Shown: positions 1 through 5,178 of the stretch, piece after piece | Position numbering within the stretch: the first letter of the stretch is position 1 | How the letters are laid out: each line of letters starts with the position of its first letter | Assembly (NCBI GenBank): GCA_005877365.1 | Contig: VBPP01000123.1 | Coordinates: 1 to 5,178, forward strand | Origin: Nitrososphaerota archaeon | GTDB taxonomy: Archaea > Thermoproteota > Nitrososphaeria > Nitrososphaerales > Gagatemarchaeaceae | Length of the DNA: 5,178 bases | Reading direction: 5' to 3' | Translations under genes and position numbers: made by a program | The notes under the pieces: model-generated | What the model was told of the DNA's origin: nothing | Database searches by the model: none | What the model saw: only the letters and a program-made list of their open reading frames with translations

Positions 1-50
1 TCCTAAAGAAGCCGGACGATGATGACCGAATGAAAGAAGCGGGCGGGAGA

Positions 51-74
51 AGCAGAAGGCCCCCTCCTTCCGCT
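51..74. repeat. Imperfect stem-loop upstream of the ABC operon promoter
   Basis: Bases 51-59 (agcagaagg) pair with 66-74 (ccttccgct) at eight of nine positions, with one A/C mismatch (54/71) and a pyrimidine hexaloop (60-65). No T-run follows on the plus strand, so it is not a convincing terminator. It could be the 3' end of an upstream transcript or chance. No coding sequence can be supported in 1-139. Confidence 0.3.
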
Positions 75-106
75 GCCAAGCTCATCCGGCCTAATCATCC
101 AGGAAT

Positions 107-123
107 CACGTTAAAATAACGTG
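107..123. promoter_or_regulatory. Perfect 17-bp palindrome over the TATA element, candidate operator
   Basis: The arms cacgtta (107-113) and taacgtg (117-123) are exact reverse complements around the spacer aaa. The whole TATA-like core lies inside the palindrome. A dimeric helix-turn-helix regulator bound here would be expected to block TBP, so the inference is repression, perhaps by the transported ligand. The regulator is not in the window. The symmetry is seen directly; the operator role is inferred. Confidence 0.5.
111..119 (+). promoter_or_regulatory. Archaeal TATA-like promoter element of the ABC transporter operon
   Basis: The A/T-only stretch ttaaaataa stands out in GC-rich flanks. 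Its centre (about 115) lies 25 nt upstream of the GTG at 140, which matches the TATA-to-start-site spacing known for archaeal promoters. The transcript would then begin at or next to the start codon, i.e. be leaderless, and no Shine-Dalgarno motif precedes 140. I see no strong BRE; the bases just upstream are aatcacg. Confidence 0.5.
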
Positions 124-139
124 CGGGCTGCGCTGCCGT

Positions 140-1651
140 GTGCAGGATTCCAACATCGTGTTGGAGGGGAGAGGCCTTTCAAAGCGATTTGGAGACCTGA
201 CGGCCGTGGACGGAGTTTCCGTGGCTGTTCGGCGCGGACAGATTGCGGTCCTGCTCGGCGAAAACGGCGCGGGTAAAAGTACCTACATCAAGATGCTGAA
301 TGGAACGCTGAAGCCAAACGGTGGGGCAGTCTACTTCGAGGGCCAGGAAGCGAAATTCGGTTCTGCCAGGCACGCGGTGAAGAGAAAGATTCACACCATC
401 TACCAGAATTTTGCCCTGATAGACCTCTTCACCGTCGAGGAGAACATGAGGCTCACCTTCCCCGACAAGTCCGCAGAAGAATTGGAGAAGATGATAGAAC
501 AATACGGGAAGGCGGTCGACCTTGATGAGCGGGTCGCCCTGTTGCCGGCTGGCATCAAGCAGCGACTCGAGATAACGAGGGCACTCGGGAGCGACGCGAA
601 GGTCCTCTTGTTGGATGAGCCGACTTCGGTTCTAGCCTACGAGGAGAGGGACCGCCTCTTCAAGGACTTGGCCAGGCTCGGGCAGGAGAGAGGTCTTGGG
701 ATTCTGATCGCAACTCACAAGCTCCAGGATGTAATGGACTACTGCCAAGAGGTCGTTGTTCTCAAAGGGGGCAGACTGGTCCTGGAGAAGCCGGTGCGAG
801 ACACGAACCTCAAGGAGCTGACGGTCGCGATGTTTGGGGCCTCCGAAGAGCTCGAGAAGGCACCCGTCGAGGCAGGGCCCCCTTCGGAGTCCGAAGTCGT
901 CTTGGAGGTTCGGAATCTATCCGTTCGCGGAGACAACGTGCCAATGGCGGTCAAAGATGTAAGCTTCTCGATACACAAGGGAGAAATCCTCGGCGTCATC
1001 GCGATCGCGGGGAACGGGCAACTTGAGCTGGCCGACGCGGTGTACGGATTGCGGAAGCCGCTGAAGGGAGAGGTGGCTCCGGGATTGGCGATTCTCAAAG
1101 CGGGTCGCAAGCTCAGGATGGGGAGGGTCGCCTTTGCTTCGGACGATCCTGTCCAGATGGGGCTCGCAATCGACCTTTCTGTAAGAGATAACTTCGGTGT
1201 TAGCCTCTTGGACCAGATGTCGAAGGGGTCACTCGTCGACTGGAAGGCGCTCGAAGAGTTCTCGAAGAGGGCGATCGACAAGTTTGAGATAAAGTGCTAT
1301 ACACAGGAGGAATCCCTCAGGGAGCTGTCTGGTGGTAACATCCAGAAGGTCCTCGTGGCGCGCGAGCTGAGCAGGGATGTGGACGTTCTGATCGCCGTTC
1401 ATCCCGCTCGTGGGCTGGACCTGCATACGACGTATCTGGTCTACAAGAATATCCTGGAGATGGCGCGACGGGGTGTCTCGGTGCTGCTCATCTCGGAGGA
1501 CGTGGATGAGGCGCTGTACCTCTCGGATCGGCTGGGAGCCATGTACGAGGGAGAGTTATCAGAAGTCAAAGCCAAGCCCCTCTGGACCCGAGAAGCACTG
1601 GGCTCGTTCATGACGGGGGCGCACGTGATGCGGGGAGAGGCGAAGGCGTAA
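140..1651 (+). CDS. BMP/nucleoside-type ABC importer, double-NBD ATP-binding protein
   Basis: This cytoplasmic ATPase (503 aa) powers an importer of the BMP family, which carries nucleosides and related compounds; two NBDs on one chain is the usual YufO/RbsA-like layout. NBD1 has Walker A GENGAGKST (40-48), Q-loop Gln89, a degenerate signature LPAGIKQR (135-142), Walker B VLLLDEP (155-161) and H-loop His193. NBD2 has a lysine-free P-loop, AGNGQ (290-294), a canonical signature LSGGN (396-400), a Walker B-like VLIAVHP (416-422) without the acidic pair, RGLD (424-427), and Glu453 where the H-loop His would be. This pairing leaves one good ATP site (NBD1 P-loop with NBD2 signature) and one degenerate site, as is known for the family. 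The GTG at 140 places the family N-terminus correctly and fits the leaderless promoter. Permease genes follow directly. The exact substrate cannot be read from the sequence. Confidence 0.92.
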   Translation: MQDSNIVLEGRGLSKRFGDLTAVDGVSVAVRRGQIAVLLGENGAGKSTYIKMLNGTLKPNGGAVYFEGQEAKFGSARHAVKRKIHTIYQNFALIDLFTVEENMRLTFPDKSAEELEKMIEQYGKAVDLDERVALLPAGIKQRLEITRALGSDAKVLLLDEPTSVLAYEERDRLFKDLARLGQERGLGILIATHKLQDVMDYCQEVVVLKGGRLVLEKPVRDTNLKELTVAMFGASEELEKAPVEAGPPSESEVVLEVRNLSVRGDNVPMAVKDVSFSIHKGEILGVIAIAGNGQLELADAVYGLRKPLKGEVAPGLAILKAGRKLRMGRVAFASDDPVQMGLAIDLSVRDNFGVSLLDQMSKGSLVDWKALEEFSKRAIDKFEIKCYTQEESLRELSGGNIQKVLVARELSRDVDVLIAVHPARGLDLHTTYLVYKNILEMARRGVSVLLISEDVDEALYLSDRLGAMYEGELSEVKAKPLWTREALGSFMTGAHVMRGEAKA

Positions 1652-1652
1652 C

Positions 1653-2792
1653 CTGACGAGCGAGAAGAAGAAATTCTCCCTCTGGAGGAGAAGGACCAAC
1701 GAGCTGATCCTCTCGACCGTCGTTGTCCTGGCTTCGGTCGTGGTTGGCGCACTTCTTGTTAGCTTCGAGGGGAGGAGCCCCCTCGCGGCCTACGGGACCA
1801 TTGTAGATTCGACTTTTGGGTCGCCGAGTAGTCTGGCATACACTCTGTCTCAGAGTGCTCCACTAATCCTCGTATCCATGGGTCTGGTTCTCGCGTTCAA
1901 GGGCTCGTTTTGGAACGGCGGCGGAGAAGGTCAGATGCTGCTGGGAGGAATTACGGGGGTCATAACAACATACTCCCTGCACTTGAACAGTACGCCCCTT
2001 CTACTGCTAGTGGGATTCGTCGCGGCTTTCGTCGTTTCGGGCGCCTGGGCCTCCATAAGCGGGATACTGAAGGTTCTCTTCGGGATAGACGACATAGTCT
2101 CCTCCCTGCTTCTATCAGCCACGGCGGCCTTCATAGTCTTCTACCTGGTCAGGGTGCCGTTCGCTTCATCTTCGACAAGCAGCGCAGCCGTCTTGGCGTC
2201 TGTGAACATCCCGAACGCTGCGCAATTTCCGAGCGTCTATGGGATAAGCGGGACATTCCCTCTCTCGATAGCCTGTGCGGTCGTCATCGCTTGGATGTTG
2301 GCTAAGACGAAGTTCGGGTTCAGGGTCAAGGTCCTCGGTAGCAATAAGAGTACGGCGATCGCGTATTTTGGCAAGTCGTCTTCTGACAGACTGTTCGTCC
2401 TGGTTTCATTTCTCAGCGGCGGTTTCATCGGGATGGGAGGGATGGCGATGGTCAGCGCCTTCACGGATAACATTGTCGCGGGCGCATCCGGCGGCGCCTA
2501 CTCCGCGGGAGGCTTCACCAACAGCTACGGATTCATAGGCATAGCCGTCGTTTTCCTCGCCGGGCTGGATCCGATAGCCTCGATAGCCTCGTCGATATTC
2601 TTCGTGGCACTCGTCATCGGAGGGCTGGGGCTACTGGTACTCATGGCAGTCCCGACGTCGCTGACCATCACGATTAGCGGAGTAGCCGTCCTGTTCGTCT
2701 CCGCCCGCGTGCCCATAATGGACAGACTGAAGGTCCTCAGCAAGCGCGTGCCCATAATCGACAGGCTGATGACTCTGAGTCGGCGAACGTAA
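1653..2792 (+). CDS. BMP/nucleoside-type ABC importer, permease 1 (probable CTG start)
   Basis: Inner-membrane permease that would pair with the next gene to form the translocation pore. The first ATG/GTG-type start is GTG 1740, giving 350 aa, but the same frame is open upstream and reads as a typical N-terminus: a basic segment (TSEKKKFSLWRRR) leading into the hydrophobic LILSTVVVLASVVVGALL, in line with the positive-inside rule. Starting at GTG would cut this first membrane helix. No ATG, GTG or TTG lies between the in-frame TGA at 1626 and 1740, so CTG 1653, one base after the ATPase stop, is the best start (379 aa). Family signs, in GTG-based numbering, are the GGGEGQMLLGG motif (60-70), the cytoplasmic loop GFRVKVLGSNKSTAIAYFG (193-211) and about eight or more hydrophobic segments. 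The C-terminus holds a 13-residue tandem repeat. Its stop overlaps the next start by one base. Family call is strong; the start is less certain. Confidence 0.85.
   Translation: MTSEKKKFSLWRRRTNELILSTVVVLASVVVGALLVSFEGRSPLAAYGTIVDSTFGSPSSLAYTLSQSAPLILVSMGLVLAFKGSFWNGGGEGQMLLGGITGVITTYSLHLNSTPLLLLVGFVAAFVVSGAWASISGILKVLFGIDDIVSSLLLSATAAFIVFYLVRVPFASSSTSSAAVLASVNIPNAAQFPSVYGISGTFPLSIACAVVIAWMLAKTKFGFRVKVLGSNKSTAIAYFGKSSSDRLFVLVSFLSGGFIGMGGMAMVSAFTDNIVAGASGGAYSAGGFTNSYGFIGIAVVFLAGLDPIASIASSIFFVALVIGGLGLLVLMAVPTSLTITISGVAVLFVSARVPIMDRLKVLSKRVPIIDRLMTLSRRT
2706..2783 (+). repeat. Tandem 39-bp repeat encoding the permease 1 C-terminal tail
   Basis: Two adjacent, codon-aligned 39-bp units (2706-2744 and 2745-2783) encode RVPIMDRLKVLSK and RVPIIDRLMTLSR. 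The first 14 bases of the units are identical; later differences are mainly toward the 3' half. Each unit mixes basic and hydrophobic residues, which suggests an amphipathic cytoplasmic tail after the last membrane helix. It looks like a short in-frame duplication that has since diverged. Function unknown. Confidence 0.85.
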
Positions 2793-3754
2793 TGGTGTTT
2801 GACATTAGCTTCTTCACTACGCTAATCGGGACAACGGTCTTTCTCTCCGCTCCCATCGTCCTCGCCTGCCTCGGTGTCCAGTGGAGCGAGCTGTCCGGTG
2901 TCTTCATCTTCGGAATCGAAGGAGAGATGTTGCTAGGGGCCGTCGCGGGCTTCCTCACCACTCTCGCAACCCGCAGCCTTCCACTCGGAGTTGTGGTGGG
3001 CCTTGCAACGGGGGTCGGAGTTGGGCTGCTGAGCGGTTTCTTCGAGGTGACTCTCGGCGCAGACCAGATCATCTTTGCCATCGCGCTCCTTGTAATTGGA
3101 CCCTCCCTTTCGAGTTATCTTTATGGCGCTTATGTTGGCGGTCGTGAGCTCTCCACGTTTTCAACGTCGATTCCCACCTTCTCCCCCGCGCCGATACCTT
3201 TCCTGTCGAACGTCCCGCTGATCGGTCCGGTGTTCGACCAGCCGGTCTTGGTTTACGTGGTATACGCCTTGGTCGTCTTGACCCACTACTTCTTCTATCA
3301 TACAAACCTGGGACTCAAGGTCAGGTCCGTCGGGATGAATCCGATGGCGGCCGACTCGATGGGCACCAATGTCCAGTTGGTAAGATATGTCGTTCTCGTG
3401 GTCGCCGGGATGTTTGCCGCTCTAGGGGGCATGCTGATGGTCATGGGGGGGACCGGCTTCTGGTCTGACAACGTGACGGCCGGGCGAGGCCTAATCGCGA
3501 TCGCCCTCGTGCGGGTCGGCAACTGGCGGACTCAGTTGACCCTCGGTGCGGCGCTTGTTGTTGGTGTCCTCCTGGCGGCTGTGGCAGACCTTCAGGGAAT
3601 CTTCTCTGGCGGCGGAACGGTCACGACCACATTCCCCTACGAGGTCTTCAGCACCCTCCCGTATCTGTTCGCGATTGCTGTCATCGGGATTTCGTATAGA
3701 TGGACCCGGAGCAATCAACCCGCTTCGATTGGCCGACCCTACCTGAGAGGTTGA
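2792..3754 (+). CDS. BMP/nucleoside-type ABC importer, permease 2
   Basis: Second membrane permease of the importer (320 aa, usual length for YufQ-like proteins). Family motifs are visible in order: SGVFIFGIEGEMLLGA (35-50), matching the conserved 'SG.xNIG.EG.ML.GA' region with Glu where Met is common; a cytoplasmic coupling-loop stretch GLKVRSVGMNPMAADSMGTN (174-193); LGGMLMV (211-217); and GRGLIAIALVRVGNW (231-245). About eight hydrophobic segments cover the chain. The ATG shares one base with the upstream TAA (taatg), so translation is probably coupled to permease 1; no Shine-Dalgarno motif is seen. The gene faces the minus-strand thioesterase convergently with a 23-nt gap. The frame is intact, in contrast to everything to its right. 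Confidence 0.9.
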   Translation: MVFDISFFTTLIGTTVFLSAPIVLACLGVQWSELSGVFIFGIEGEMLLGAVAGFLTTLATRSLPLGVVVGLATGVGVGLLSGFFEVTLGADQIIFAIALLVIGPSLSSYLYGAYVGGRELSTFSTSIPTFSPAPIPFLSNVPLIGPVFDQPVLVYVVYALVVLTHYFFYHTNLGLKVRSVGMNPMAADSMGTNVQLVRYVVLVVAGMFAALGGMLMVMGGTGFWSDNVTAGRGLIAIALVRVGNWRTQLTLGAALVVGVLLAAVADLQGIFSGGGTVTTTFPYEVFSTLPYLFAIAVIGISYRWTRSNQPASIGRPYLRG

Positions 3755-3758
3755 ATGA

Positions 3759-3789
3759 AGGAAGGAAAGAGCCTTGTTCAACCCTTCCT
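3759..3789. repeat. Inverted repeat between convergent genes, weak bidirectional terminator candidate
   Basis: aggaagg (3759-3765) pairs perfectly with ccttcct (3783-3789) across a 17-nt loop. It sits where two convergent genes end, overlapping the last codons of the thioesterase. Neither strand has a clear T-run after the stem, and the loop is long, so a terminator role is only a possibility. Confidence 0.25.
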
Positions 3790-4182
3790 CATATTTCGAC
3801 TCAGCTTCAGTCTGACCCTCTCGGGTAGTCTGACAGGCTTACCGGCCGCGTTGACAAGCACGTTGACGATATAGCCGTCGGCAAGCGCGGTTCTGTCCCG
3901 TTTCACCTCGAAGTCGAAGATGATGCTTGAGTTGCCCATCTTCCTTACCCAGACGCTCACGTCCAAATCATCATCGAACTTCCCCCGGATTATGAAAGGT
4001 GCAGTGAGTCTCTGCCGCGAGCAGCCTGAGGCCGCGCTCTCCTAGACTTATGGGATCGAACTTTTCGTCACTTAGGAGGTTCGACTTGGACACAAAGTAC
4101 ACGAAATACTGGGAGTAGTATCCGAGGGGACCCAGAGAATATCCCGACAGAATCGGAGATAGCGGATTTCCTGAAGGCCCAA
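3778..4182 (-). pseudogene. Hotdog-fold acyl-CoA thioesterase (4HBT/YbgC-like), frame broken twice
   Basis: The C-terminal frame (from 3966 down) reads DVSVWVRKMGNSSIIFDFEV and ends ALADGYIVNVLVN...GKPVRLPERVR, the classic end of 4-hydroxybenzoyl-CoA-type thioesterases, which hydrolyse acyl-CoA in the cytoplasm. The middle is in another frame: LGYYSQYFVYF, then ERGLRLLAAETHCTFHNPG. The N-terminal part (EIRYLRFCRDI) returns to the first frame. Removing one base from the C-run at 3982-3986 joins the middle to the end as HNPGKFDDDLDV, and adding one near the G-run at 4126-4129 joins the front to LGYY, giving about 135 aa, normal for the family. The usual catalytic 'DTD' segment is not clear at the first junction. 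Both sites are homopolymers, so sequencing error is an alternative to real decay. TTG 4182 is a possible start. The gene follows the aldolase remnant closely on the same strand. Confidence 0.72.
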
Positions 4183-4209
4183 GCCAAAGACGATGAGTGA
4201 CTTCAGAAG

Positions 4210-4801
4210 CTAGTCCGGCCAATCCGGCTTCCCGACCAATGAACTCCTCGCGTTGTTGACCGCCCTTAGTATGTGCTTGGCAGCTTTGGTAAGGAGCTCG
4301 AAGCGACCATCGGCAATCGCCTTCTTTGAGACGAGTCCTCCGCCTACCCCAAGGCAGAAGGCACCAGCCCTGACGTACTCCCCCGCGTTTCCTGCTTCGA
4401 TGCCTCCCGTCGGCACGAAGCGTACCCGGGGGAATGGCCCCATCAGAGCCTTCATGTAGCCCGGGCCCACTTGCGATATCGGGAATAGCTTCACAAGGTC
4501 GGCTCCCCACTTCAAAGCCTGGGCGACCTCCGTCGCCGAGAAGGCCCCAGGACAGCTCACGACGCCAGACCTGGCGCAGACAGCTAGGACGTCCTTGTCG
4601 ACGGACGGGCTGACTATGAACTGGGCGCCTGCGTGGATTCCGCCCTCGAATTTCAAACGCGCGGAGTCCACCTTCGCCAAGGGCCTTCATTGCGTTCAAA
4701 CAGTCCTCCCTAGAATCGACGCGAATGATGCCGATGACGCCCATTTCATGCAGACGGCTCAGGACTCGGTCCTTGGTAAGCGTGAGATTTGCTTTGGCCA
4801 G
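4210..4801 (-). pseudogene. eda: KDPG/KHG aldolase-like gene with internal deletion and frameshift
   Basis: The family cleaves 2-keto-3-deoxy-6-phosphogluconate to pyruvate and glyceraldehyde-3-phosphate (Entner-Doudoroff pathway) or 4-hydroxy-2-oxoglutarate. The first part reads LTKDRVLSRLHEMGVIGIIR, then MKALGEGGLRAFEI, the family's first helix and strand. The second part, in another frame from about 4650 down, reads HAGAQFIVSPSVD, DLVKLFPISQVGPGYMKAL (with the Schiff-base Lys), FVPTGGIEAGN and FCLGVGGGLV. In intact family members about 40 residues separate 'FEI' from 'AGAQF'; these hold the catalytic Glu, the TLRT-type Arg and the GAGTV strand. Here the two meet directly near 4640-4655 and change frame, so no active enzyme can be made. 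The start is also unclear: the frame opens after a TAA at 4819-4817 without ATG; CTG 4801 lies about 27 nt below an AT-rich element, and ATG 4744 would lose the first helix. Confidence 0.82.
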
Positions 4802-4814
4802 TGATGTATTGATC

Positions 4815-4830
4815 CATTATACTGTAATAT
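4815..4830. promoter_or_regulatory. AT-rich promoter-like element in the divergent intergenic region
   Basis: The stretch cattatactgtaatat is the only markedly AT-rich part of the 120-nt gap (4802-4921) between the minus-strand aldolase remnant and the plus-strand oxidoreductase remnant. On the minus strand atatta (4830-4825) lies about 27 nt from CTG 4801, a plausible archaeal TATA spacing. It is about 95 nt from ATG 4922, too far to give a leaderless transcript in that direction. The rest of the gap shows nothing recognisable. Confidence 0.3.
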
Positions 4831-4921
4831 CCGGGGGCAGACGGAGATCGAACAGGATCAAAAGTGATACGATGATGACGACCATGATTCGACACCACGA
4901 AAAAGGGATTCTTTGTTGAGG

Positions 4922-5178
4922 ATGAAGTTCGGAGTGTGCATCCCGATACACGGGAAACTTCCTTACGGCGCTCCACTCAAGTACCTCGCTAGAATCCTTC
5001 GCGTGGTAGAAGATTCGGCGATGAGACCGCGTGGGTGGAGGGACCAAGGGATACGGATCGTCGGGCGTCAGCCACATCATATTCGACGTCAGGCCCCCGA
5101 GCAATGCCCTTGCCGACATTGGAACTGCTTTGCGAGGAAGTCGTCCCTGCATTCTCCTAGAAACCATCATAGTCAGGG
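4922..5178 (+). pseudogene. Luciferase-like (F420-type) oxidoreductase N-terminus, frameshifted and cut by window end
   Basis: The start reads MKFGVCIPIHG, then PYGAPLKYLARILRVVEDS (to about 5017), the first strand and helix of luciferase-like monooxygenases, many of which in archaea use coenzyme F420. The expected next strand (SG.ETAWVED) is found only one frame over, from 5020: GDETAWVE. A third frame then gives SHIIFDVRPPSNALADIG and, near the end, LETIIVR, resembling the family's 'FDVWPVLSALA...IRLGTIIV' stretch. The frame begun at ATG 4922 has no stop to the window edge, but its later part becomes abruptly rich in Arg, His, Cys and Trp, as expected out of frame. The first two changes fall at short G-runs (gcg for ggc; ggg for gg). 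It could be a decayed gene or poor sequence. The family call rests mainly on the N-terminal 30 residues; substrate unknown. Confidence 0.6.

Noticed and set aside
3..119. Open frame at the left edge, reading LKKPDDDDRMKEAGG and onward to a TAA within the TATA element.
   Set aside because: Composition turns into Arg/Pro-rich low-quality peptide and it runs through the stem-loop and promoter. A short real C-terminus cannot be supported from so few bases.
739..1281. Long minus-strand open frame of 180 codons inside the ATPase gene.
   Set aside because: It is antisense to a confidently assigned ATPase, is Ser/Thr/Pro-rich, and shows no domain; typical shadow ORF in GC-rich DNA.
4086..4198. Plus-strand small ORF: taggaggt (4074-4081) upstream of TTG 4086, reading LDTKYTKYWE then a stop; one frame over, IRGDPENIPTESEIADFLK to a TGA at 4196-4198.
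   Set aside because: It needs its own frameshift and is antisense to the thioesterase, whose family pattern (YYSQYFVYF, ETHCTF) is stronger. The protein-like composition is probably a shadow, though the N-terminal part of the thioesterase (4130-4182) is the least certain, so this is not fully excluded.
4572..4590. Possible regulatory hairpins or a riboswitch in the small gaps (3755-3777, 4802-4921).
   Set aside because: Apart from the weak inverted repeat at 3759-3789 and the AT-rich element at 4815-4830, no conserved RNA motif or stable structured region could be recognised.
3971..4744. A single 257-codon minus-strand open frame across the aldolase and thioesterase region.
   Set aside because: It joins the aldolase N-terminus and thioesterase middle only because both happen to share a frame; the stretch between them (about 4650-4125) is out-of-frame, Arg/Gly/Pro-rich translation. 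It is not a real fusion protein.
1..5178. CRISPR arrays, tRNA or rRNA genes, insertion sequences, attachment sites.
   Set aside because: No regularly spaced direct repeats, tRNA-like cloverleaf, rRNA signature, transposase frame or flanking terminal inverted repeats were seen on either strand.

Overview
The window most likely comes from an archaeon with GC-rich codon usage. The main evidence is a TATA-like element centred about 25 nt upstream of a GTG start, which predicts a leaderless transcript, together with the absence of Shine-Dalgarno motifs at the confident starts. The N-terminus of an apparent F420-type luciferase-like oxidoreductase agrees with this. The lineage cannot be fixed from sequence alone, and a bacterial origin is not fully excluded.

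Left and centre (about 107-3754, + strand): a tight three-gene operon for the membrane part of a BMP/nucleoside-type ABC importer. It holds a double-NBD ATPase (140-1651), permease 1 (best start CTG 1653, end 2792) and permease 2 (2792-3754). The genes are separated by 1 nt or overlap by 1 nt. No substrate-binding lipoprotein is visible; it may lie upstream of base 1 or elsewhere. The promoter TATA element lies inside a perfect 17-bp palindrome (107-123), so a repressor could compete there with TBP. Permease 1 ends in a tandem pair of 13-residue repeats.

Right (3778-5178): three genes that look broken. On the minus strand are a hotdog-fold acyl-CoA thioesterase, readable only by changing frame twice, and a KDPG-aldolase-like gene that has lost about 40 residues including the catalytic Glu/Arg segment and is frameshifted at the junction. 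Divergent from these, on the plus strand, is the N-terminus of a luciferase-like oxidoreductase that changes frame at least twice before the window ends. The sharp change from about 3.6 kb of intact coding to about 1.4 kb of broken coding is the most notable pattern here. I see no evidence for a novel multi-gene system; the points worth checking are the operator-over-TATA promoter, the CTG start, the repeat tail and the decayed block.
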